NCBI GenBank assembly: GCA_028690255.1
Contig: JAQVBP010000047.1
Location: 1-19,813, forward strand
Direction: 5' to 3'
Length of the DNA: 19,813 nt
From: Methanosarcinaceae archaeon
GTDB lineage: Archaea > Halobacteriota > Methanosarcinia > Methanosarcinales > Methanosarcinaceae
Within the stretch, counting starts at the first letter, position 1. Each line of letters starts with the position of its first letter. Shown piece after piece: positions 14,638-19,813 of this stretch. The notes under the pieces are model-generated. The model was not told the DNA's origin, ran no database searches, and worked only from the letters and a program-made list of their open reading frames with translations. The translations under genes were made by a program, and so were the position numbers.

Positions 14638-14854
14638 TCTGCCAGGACTTTAAATAACCAGTTAAAAACCCGTGTGGACAAAACGCCGGAAAACGTGATT
14701 GCCGTCTTCCTGCCGTTTTTGTTCTGTGTTTTTCTGGGACTTTCCGTTGTTTGAATGCACAACACACCCAAACGTCTCCATCAACAAAAACACAATCTGT
14801 ATGAGTATAAAGCAATTTCTTAAATAAAATCAGAATTTATATTTTAACCATTCC

Positions 14855-15763
14855 TTAATCAAACTTTCCGAGCCTGACCTTAATAAAATCATAAATCAGA
14901 CCCGCAATATCCTCTTCGCAGCACTTTTCTATTCCTTCAAAACCCGGGGAGGAATTCGCCTCACAGACCTTGAAATGCTCTCCGTCAAAAAGCAGGTCGA
15001 TACCGGCTATATCCAGCCCGAAGATCTGGGCCGTCTCGGTTGCCAGCCACTCGATTTCAGGGGTCATCTCAAACTTGTGAACTTCCCCCCCGCGGGAGAA
15101 ATTGGCCTTGAAGCTCTCATCCGTCGAGATCCGCTCCATACAGGCGACAGCCCGACCGCCGATAATCAGGACACGGAGGTCCCGGCCCCGGCTGGATTCA
15201 ATGAATTCCTGGAGGATTATGTTAACATTGCTCTTTGTGGCCTGGATCAGTTCCAGAAGGTCGCGGAAACTGGAAGCGGTCTCCGAGAGGAAGACCCCGC
15301 TGCCCTGGGAACCGGAAAGGGTCTTCAGTATAACCGGAAAACCGAGCTGCTTTTCCACAAGGTTCACGTCAACCTGATACTTGGCGAGCATGGTCTTCGG
15401 GAAGGGGACATTTCGCTCGGCCAGGATCTGCTGAGAATAGAGTTTGTCCTTTACGGTCTCGATACTCTGGGAGGAGTTGACGACGTGAACCCCCAGGCGT
15501 TCCATATGGCGGATGACTGCAAGGGCGAAATATGTCGTGCCCGCCCCCATCCTGGGGAGGAGAAAGTCCGGGAGGGCGACGACCTCCCCGTCAAGTAAAA
15601 TGCTTTTCCGGTCGTCCCTTGTCACAATCAGGTCGAACTGCTCGGGCTTGACAACCCTGATCTCAATGCCCTTCTCTTTCGCCGCTTCGACAAAGCGATG
15701 CATCTCATAAGCTTCGGGCCGCAGTCCGGAAGCCGAGTCCTTGTATAAAATCCAGCCTTTCAT
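14855..15763 (-). CDS. RimK-family ATP-grasp alpha-L-glutamate ligase (second type)
   Basis: 302 residues. It uses ATP to join an amino acid, typically glutamate, to a carboxylate. The ATP-grasp core is intact: Lys147 in VILKTLSGSQGSGVFLSE, the adenine strand IILQEFIESS, Arg224 in NFSRGG, and the metal ligands Asp256, Glu268 and Asn270 in IAGIDLLF and CEANSSPG. The N-terminus MKGWILYKDSASGLRPEAYE differs from true RimK, and the sequence is clearly a separate subfamily from the RimK at 17226-18128. Candidates by family are MptN (tetrahydromethanopterin:glutamate ligase) and CofF (F420 ligase), both RimK relatives in methanogens, or a ligase with another target. It is encoded downstream of the rimK/deacylase pair, same strand, across a repeat-rich gap of 338 bases, so probably not strictly co-transcribed. 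Confidence 0.85.
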   Translation of the reverse strand: MKGWILYKDSASGLRPEAYEMHRFVEAAKEKGIEIRVVKPEQFDLIVTRDDRKSILLDGEVVALPDFLLPRMGAGTTYFALAVIRHMERLGVHVVNSSQSIETVKDKLYSQQILAERNVPFPKTMLAKYQVDVNLVEKQLGFPVILKTLSGSQGSGVFLSETASSFRDLLELIQATKSNVNIILQEFIESSRGRDLRVLIIGGRAVACMERISTDESFKANFSRGGEVHKFEMTPEIEWLATETAQIFGLDIAGIDLLFDGEHFKVCEANSSPGFEGIEKCCEEDIAGLIYDFIKVRLGKFD

Positions 15764-15830
15764 TATCCATTCCTATTATAAGTAAATCAAATTCTTATTT
15801 ACAAACCCGTTCTGGTATTTAGAGCTTGCT

Positions 15831-15900
15831 TTCCCGAGTTGCACTTCCCGAGTTGCACTTCCCGAGTTGCACTTCCCGAGTTGCACTTCCCGAGTTCCGC
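15831..15900. repeat. 14-bp tandem repeat
   Basis: Unit TTCCCGAGTTGCAC, starting at 15831, 15845, 15859 and 15873, with a changed fifth copy (TTCCCGAGTTCCGC) at 15887. It lies in the 338-base gene-free spacer before the second ligase gene. Confidence 0.9.
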
Positions 15901-15910
15901 TTCGGGATCA

Positions 15911-15953
15911 CAGGAAATCGAAGATTTCCTGGGAGTTGCGATGTAATCGCAAC
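15911..15953. repeat. Two adjacent perfect hairpins
   Basis: CAGGAAATC (15911-15919) with GATTTCCTG (15923-15931), loop GAA, and then GTTGCGAT (15935-15942) with ATCGCAAC (15946-15953), loop GTA. Both stems are perfect and only 3 bases apart. They may serve as 3' end structures for the deacylase gene transcript or as mobile repeat (REP-like) palindromes. Confidence 0.75.
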
Positions 15954-16061
15954 AGCACGGGGTCCGTTTCGCTCGCTACGCTCACTCAAGCAGACTAATA
16001 ATCGCAACAGCACGGAGGGGGGTCCCCGTTTCGCCGCTGCGCTCACTCAAACAGACTAATA
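15946..16061. repeat. Imperfect tandem duplication of a 55-61 bp unit
   Basis: Unit 1 (15946-16000) and unit 2 (16001-16061) both start ATCGCAACAGCACGG and end CGCTCACTCAA-CAGACTAATA-type sequence. The middle differs (CGTTTCGCTCGCTACG against CGTTTCGCCGCTGCG). Another ATCG follows at 16062. The CGCTCGCTACGCTC style resembles REP-like intergenic repeats. Nothing is coded here. Confidence 0.75.
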
Positions 16062-16101
16062 ATCGTTTGTCAGTACTAATTAAAAACAGCCTTTGACGGG
16101 A

Positions 16102-17229
16102 TCAAAAAAGTCCGGAATCAGGCTTATCAGGCCTTAAAATTAGGTCAGGTGGGCGCAGTTCCAGCTCCTGAAGTTCTTCAAGCTGGGACTCCACGACCTC
16201 GACTTCCTCATAGCAGGCGATGTGAAAAAGGGCGTCTCCCTCATTTACCAGGGGGAGGTTGTTTCTCCCGATGATAATACCGTCCCTTTCGGCAACAATT
16301 GGATCTTCCCTGTGAGTCCCTCTCGCATCCGTATCCGGACTTCCGAACGGATCGACTATGAAACCCAGGCGTTCCCCTTCCCGGACCCTGTCCCCGAGGG
16401 CTTTTGAGGGGTGAATGATGCCGCTTTTCGGGGCCCGGACCCAGTGGCTGGAGCGAGCTATAAGCGGCACGATGCTCTTTATCCTTTTGGAAGGAGAGGT
16501 GTGCAGCATCCCGATGTTCTCCATGACTCTCAGGATCCCCCTGACCCCTACTCTTACCGAAAGCTCATCCAGGCGCAGGGCCTCCCCCCCTTCGAAGACC
16601 AGGATGGGAATTCCCAGTTCGCTTGCAGCTTCCCGGAGGGAGCCGTCCCGAAGTTTGGAGTCCAGAATAACAGGAACGTTGAAAGCCTTTGCAAGGGTCT
16701 CGGCTCCTTTCGTGTCCAGGTTCACCCGGATCTGAGGGAGGTTGGGACGGTGTATGGCCCCGGTATGGAGGTCGATTCCGTACTCGCACTTGCTTATGAT
16801 CTCCTTCATGAGCAGGTTCGCAAGACGGGAAGCAAGAGAACCCCGCTGGCTGCCCGGAAAAGAGCGGTTTAAGTCCCTCCGGTCAGGGAGGTAGCGGGAA
16901 AGCGAGATAAACCCGTAGACATTTACGACCGGGACCACGATCAGGGTTCCGTGCAGGTGTTTCAGGCGGGAAGATACGAGCAGGCGCCTGATAATCTCCA
17001 CGCCGTTAAGCTCGTCTCCGTGGATTGCGGCCGTGATGAAAAGGCAGGGGGAAGGAAGGGAAGGATCACTCCTGAGCTTTCCCCGGATCACATGGACGGG
17101 AAGGTTCATGGGCGTCTGGGTATAGAGGCTTGCGGCAGGCAGTTCGATGCACTTTCGCTCTCCGGGCCTTATCTCGATTCCGGCAATCTTCAGCGGCATG
17201 GCCCTGGTTTGCTTTTTTCCCGACTTCAT
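16102..17229 (-). CDS. AspA/AstE-type zinc deacylase (M14-like), partner of RimK
   Basis: 375 residues from ATG 17229, the chosen start: it overlaps the rimK stop as ATGA and has AAGGGG six bases upstream. A GTG 18 bases earlier (17247) would add MHKGKC but lacks a clear site. Succinylglutamate desuccinylase/aspartoacylase family. Zinc ligands His70 and Glu73 in AAIHGDELNGVE and His155 in GIDLHTGAIHR; RRDLNRSFPG is the substrate-carboxylate motif; the catalytic Glu213 lies in ILVFEGGEA. A C-terminal beta-barrel domain (about 260-345) includes APKSGIIHP and ERDGIIIGRNNLPLVNEGD. The family cleaves N-acyl or amide bonds to amino acids. The tight overlap with rimK suggests that the deacylase acts on the same product or its precursor. 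The natural substrate is unknown. Confidence 0.88.
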   Translation of the reverse strand: MKSGKKQTRAMPLKIAGIEIRPGERKCIELPAASLYTQTPMNLPVHVIRGKLRSDPSLPSPCLFITAAIHGDELNGVEIIRRLLVSSRLKHLHGTLIVVPVVNVYGFISLSRYLPDRRDLNRSFPGSQRGSLASRLANLLMKEIISKCEYGIDLHTGAIHRPNLPQIRVNLDTKGAETLAKAFNVPVILDSKLRDGSLREAASELGIPILVFEGGEALRLDELSVRVGVRGILRVMENIGMLHTSPSKRIKSIVPLIARSSHWVRAPKSGIIHPSKALGDRVREGERLGFIVDPFGSPDTDARGTHREDPIVAERDGIIIGRNNLPLVNEGDALFHIACYEEVEVVESQLEELQELELRPPDLILRPDKPDSGLF

Positions 17230-18128
17230 GCATTTCCCCTTATGCACTTACCGGATTTTGCGTTTTTTTCGATGAATTCAATGATCGTGCTGGCAATGTC
17301 CTTTCCTGTTGTCGTTTCAACCCCTTCGAGCCCTGGCGAGGAGTTCACCTCCATCACAAGGGGCCCCCGATCGGAACGCAGGATGTCTACCCCTGCAACA
17401 CAGAGCCCCATGATCCTGGCCGCCTTTACGGCCATCCTGCGTTCTTCAGGGGTGATTTTTTCAGGAGTAGCCTTCCCTCCCCTGTGCAGGTTCGAGCGAA
17501 ACTCCCCTTCCTTCGCCTTGCGTTTGATCGCCGCAACGACCCGATTTCCAACAACAAAACAACGGATATCTTCTCCCCCGGATTCCTTTATATATTCCTG
17601 GACCATGATGTTCACGTTCAGGCCCAGGAAGGCTTCTATCACGCTTTCTGCCTCGTTTCTGGTCTCCGCCAGGACCACGCCTATCCCCTGGGTCCCTTCC
17701 AGCAACTTGATCACAAGGGGCGCCCCGCCTACCATTTTAATCACGTCCGCGATATCGTCCGGAGAGCGGGCATAGCCGGTGATAGGAAGCCCTACTCCTT
17801 TTTTCGAGAGCAGTTGCAGGGCCCTCAGTTTATCTCTGGAACGCGTGATTGCAAGTGACCCGTTGACCGGGAAGACCCCCATCATCTCAAACTGCCTCAC
17901 TACCGCGGACCCGTAAAAGGTTATGGAAGCCCCGATTCTCGGGATTACGGCATCATAGCCGGAAAGGGGTTGGCCCATGTAGTGAATCCTTGGCTTTGAG
18001 GAGGTGATATTCATATAGCAGCGCAGGGTGTCGATTACCTGCATTTCATGGCCCTTTTCAGCTCCGGCCTCAAGCAGCCGCCGGGTAGAATAGGTCTCAG
18101 GCTCCTGAGACAGTATACCGATTTTCAT
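17226..18128 (-). CDS. rimK: RimK, alpha-L-glutamate ligase (bacterial type)
   Basis: 300 residues, the same length and residue numbering as E. coli RimK, and strikingly similar to it (for example LRCYMNI, DAVIPRIGASITFYG, MVGGAPLVIKLLEGTQGIGV, QEYIKESGGEDIRC, EFRSNLHRGG). Known ATP-grasp residues are present: Lys100, Lys141, Asp187, Arg211, Asp248, Glu260 and Asn262. E. coli RimK adds glutamates to ribosomal protein S6 and can make poly-alpha-glutamate. Archaea lack S6, so the target here must be something else. Strong GAGGAGG at 18140-18134 precedes ATG 18128. A TATA candidate, ATTTATAAAA (18221-18212), lies about 90 bases upstream. It is first in an overlapping pair with the deacylase. Its closeness to bacterial RimK suggests gene transfer. 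Confidence 0.93.
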   Translation of the reverse strand: MKIGILSQEPETYSTRRLLEAGAEKGHEMQVIDTLRCYMNITSSKPRIHYMGQPLSGYDAVIPRIGASITFYGSAVVRQFEMMGVFPVNGSLAITRSRDKLRALQLLSKKGVGLPITGYARSPDDIADVIKMVGGAPLVIKLLEGTQGIGVVLAETRNEAESVIEAFLGLNVNIMVQEYIKESGGEDIRCFVVGNRVVAAIKRKAKEGEFRSNLHRGGKATPEKITPEERRMAVKAARIMGLCVAGVDILRSDRGPLVMEVNSSPGLEGVETTTGKDIASTIIEFIEKNAKSGKCIRGNA

Positions 18129-18292
18129 TCATTTCCTCCTCATGAATATCAGGCCTGATGAATTCTAAAGAGAAATGCATGCAGGCATATTACCCCTTAA
18201 TATTACCTTGTTTTTATAAATTGCCCCATGGCCTCCCAACTTGCAAAAAACTTCCCCCGGAATACTGGCTTGAATAAAGGTCTTCCGCTATT

Positions 18293-18415
18293 GAATTATG
18301 TGCTTAAAATATAAGCACCGTGTTTTTTTGGACGTGCTCTCAAAATCGTCATCAATTGAGATCATATGTTAAGTAATAAATGCCTATATATGCGCTTAAA
18401 ATTTGGGAACTAAGG
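18293..18415 (+). repeat. Dispersed intergenic repeat, copy C (shortened)
   Basis: Aligns with 255-371 (copy A). The first part GAATTATGTGCTTAAAA and the middle AAAATCGTCATCAATTGAGA are similar to copy A, and the last 28 bases (18388-18415) are identical to 344-371. It lacks the 5' part shared by copies A and B. It ends 118 bases upstream of the surface protein start. The rest of this 405-base spacer (18129-18292) holds only the rimK leader and promoter. Confidence 0.75.
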
Positions 18416-18430
18416 TTTTAAGGGTTTCAT

Positions 18431-18454
18431 TATTATATACCCTCTTATATATAT
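18431..18454 (+). promoter_or_regulatory. Promoter candidates for the surface protein
   Basis: TATTATATA (18431-18439) and TTATATATAT (18445-18454) are TATA-like boxes lying 80-100 bases before ATG 18534, just after repeat copy C. They imply a leader of about 50-70 bases. Confidence 0.45.
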
Positions 18455-18533
18455 CAGTAAGTGATGTTTAAATTCAACTTATAATCATTTAATCATTTAC
18501 CCAAATGATATAATTTTTTCAAGAGGCATTCCC

Positions 18534-19813
18534 ATGAAAAATCCGATATTATCTCGACTGTATTCGAGCAGAATTAACAAAAAAACTTTCATCCTCTCCG
18601 CCGGTATGCTCCTGCTGGCGCTCACACTCGCCTCGTCTCCGGCGGCCGCATAGGTCTGGAATGTTTCCAGCTTAGGGGGAGACGGCAACTACACCAGCCT
18701 CTTCAACATCTCCAACATCAATGCGGGTGACACAATCCGCATCTGGGGCACGGAAGGACACAGCTATGAAGGCGGGATAACCATCTCCCAACCAAACGTC
18801 CTGATCACGCGCTGGGAAGGTTCGCCCTCCCGTCCGCTCATAACCAACAGCTCGCACACTGCACCTGCGATCACTGTTACAGCCAGCAACGTAACCCTGC
18901 AGGGCCTCAACATCTCAGGGAACAGCCTTGCAGGCAACGGTGCCGGGGTCAAAGCCAGCGGAAGTTATTCCGCTCATCTTCAGGGCTTCAACGTCACCGA
19001 CTGTGTTTTTACAGGAAATACGGTGACTGGTCTTTACAAGAATGGTGGTGCGATCTATCTGCAGTACTTCGACAACAGCAGGGTTACTGACACGACCTTT
19101 GTTAACAACACTGCTTCTGCGGATGGCGGCGGCGCGCATTTCCGTTCTTCTTCCAATGCCACCCTGACAAACACGACCTTTGTTAACAACACGGCTTCTT
19201 ATGGAGGCGGTGGCGGCGTGTCTTTCACTTCTTCTGCCAATGCTACCCTGACGGACACGACCTTTGAGAACAACATGGCTTATTATGGCGGCGGCGTGTC
19301 TTTCACTTCTTCTGCCAATGCCACCCTGACGAACACGACCTTTGAGAACAACACGGTTTCAAATTATGGCGGCGGCGCGTCTTTCTATGATTCTGCCAAT
19401 GCTACCCTGACGGACACGACCTTTGAGAACAACACTGCAGAATCTGGCGGCGGCGGCGCGTCTTTCTATGATTCTGCCAATGCTACCCTGACGGACACGA
19501 CCTTTGAGAACAACACGGTTTCAAATTCTGGCGGCGGCGCGTCTTTCACTTCTTCTGCCAATGCTACCCTGACGGACACGACCTTTGAGAACAACACTGC
19601 AGAATCTGGCGGCGGCGGCGCGTCTTTCTATGATTCTGCCAATGCTACCCTGACGGACACGACCTTTGTTAACAACACGGCTTATAATGGCGGCGGCGCG
19701 CATTTCGCGGGTTCTGAGGATGCTACCCTGACGGACACGACCTTTGAGAACAACACGGCGGAAATTGATTTAGGCGGCGGCGCGTATTTCACGAGTTCTG
19801 AGGATGCTACCCT
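18534..19813 (+). CDS. Secreted Pmp-like repeat protein with in-frame amber codon, 3' end outside window
   Basis: Reading from ATG 18534 (AGAGG at 18522-18526 region upstream): residues 1-39 are an export signal with a basic start (SRLYSSRINKK), a hydrophobic core (FILSAGMLLLALTLA) and SSPAAA. Codon 40 is TAG (18651-18653). The same frame then stays open to the window end: VWNVSSLGGDGNYTS, a TITISQPNVLI-like region and AITVTASNVTLQGLNIS, typical of right-handed beta-helix surface proteins, and then 26-28 residue repeats with TTFENNTA and GGGASF. FxxN and GGA motifs match the Chlamydia polymorphic membrane protein (Pmp) repeat class. There is no usable start just after TAG, so either amber is decoded (pyrrolysine) or the gene is newly broken. 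It is the only interruption in 426 codons. Likely a cell-surface adhesin-type protein. Confidence 0.7.
19087..19813 (+). repeat. In-frame tandem coding repeats, 78-84 bp
   Basis: The marker CGACCTTTG recurs at 19093, 19174, 19258, 19336, 19417, 19498, 19579, 19660 and 19738: spacings of 81, 84, 78, 81, 81, 81, 81 and 78 bases, all multiples of three. Units from 19337 to 19660 are nearly identical at DNA level (GCTACCCTGACGGACACGAC), showing recent amplification or gene conversion. Each encodes one turn or so of a beta-helix with FENN and GGGAS. Confidence 0.9.

Noticed and set aside
15831..16061. A CRISPR array.
   Set aside because: The 14-bp units are contiguous without spacers and the longer units are only duplicated once; no cas genes are near.
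16951..17858. Long plus-strand frames opposite rimK and the deacylase.
   Set aside because: They are antisense shadows of well-recognised genes, and their composition is unlike a protein.
18497..19703. Several short minus-strand frames opposite the surface protein.
   Set aside because: They are shadows of the repeat coding sequence; the plus-strand frame is supported by signal peptide and repeat structure.

Overview
The window looks like chromosomal DNA of a methanogenic archaeon, most likely Methanosarcina or a close relative. The reasons are: a PEP synthase start, two UspA proteins around a soluble multi-PAS HisKA_2 kinase, a short archaeal-type ThiC, a type IA topoisomerase with a C-terminal zinc-finger tail, archaeal TATA boxes a short way upstream of starts, GGTG/GGAG ribosome sites, long gene-poor spacers rich in repeats, and a surface protein built from Pmp-like repeats. 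No decisive methanogenesis gene is present, so the genus is inferred from protein and repeat style.

Layout. Bases 1-107 hold the start of ppsA (minus strand). Bases 210-1675 form an AT-rich island with one or two membrane-anchored proteins of unknown function, bounded by 78-bp perfect direct repeats. Bases 1790-5517 (minus) hold uspA, a PAS histidine kinase and a second uspA; the two uspA genes share a promoter motif, and a solo IS200/IS605-like end supplies the kinase stop codon. Bases 5519-7330 hold a 16-bp tandem repeat, a lipoprotein gene (minus) and a decayed tnpB (plus). Bases 7576-8619 (plus) hold a Trm112-like zinc protein and a two-helix membrane protein. pyrG (plus) and thiC (minus) converge on a strong bidirectional hairpin. 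topA (plus) has a structured leader. A minus-strand block, 18128 to 14855, encodes RimK, an AspA/AstE-type zinc deacylase that overlaps it by ATGA, and, past a repeat-rich spacer, a second RimK-family ligase. From 18534 (plus) a secreted repeat protein runs off the window; its reading frame has an amber codon exactly after the signal peptide.

How the genes may work together. pyrG, thiC, topA, trm112 and ppsA are housekeeping. The most suggestive functional unit is the pair of glutamate-ligase-like ATP-grasp enzymes with a zinc deacylase, which could add and remove a glutamyl or other amide-linked group. Archaea lack ribosomal protein S6, the classic RimK substrate, so the target is open. The most unusual coding feature is the amber codon in the surface protein, which in a pyrrolysine-using Methanosarcina could be decoded rather than terminate. 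A recurrent theme is dispersed short repeats placed just upstream of starts or exactly at gene 3' ends, in one case extending a protein's C-terminus.
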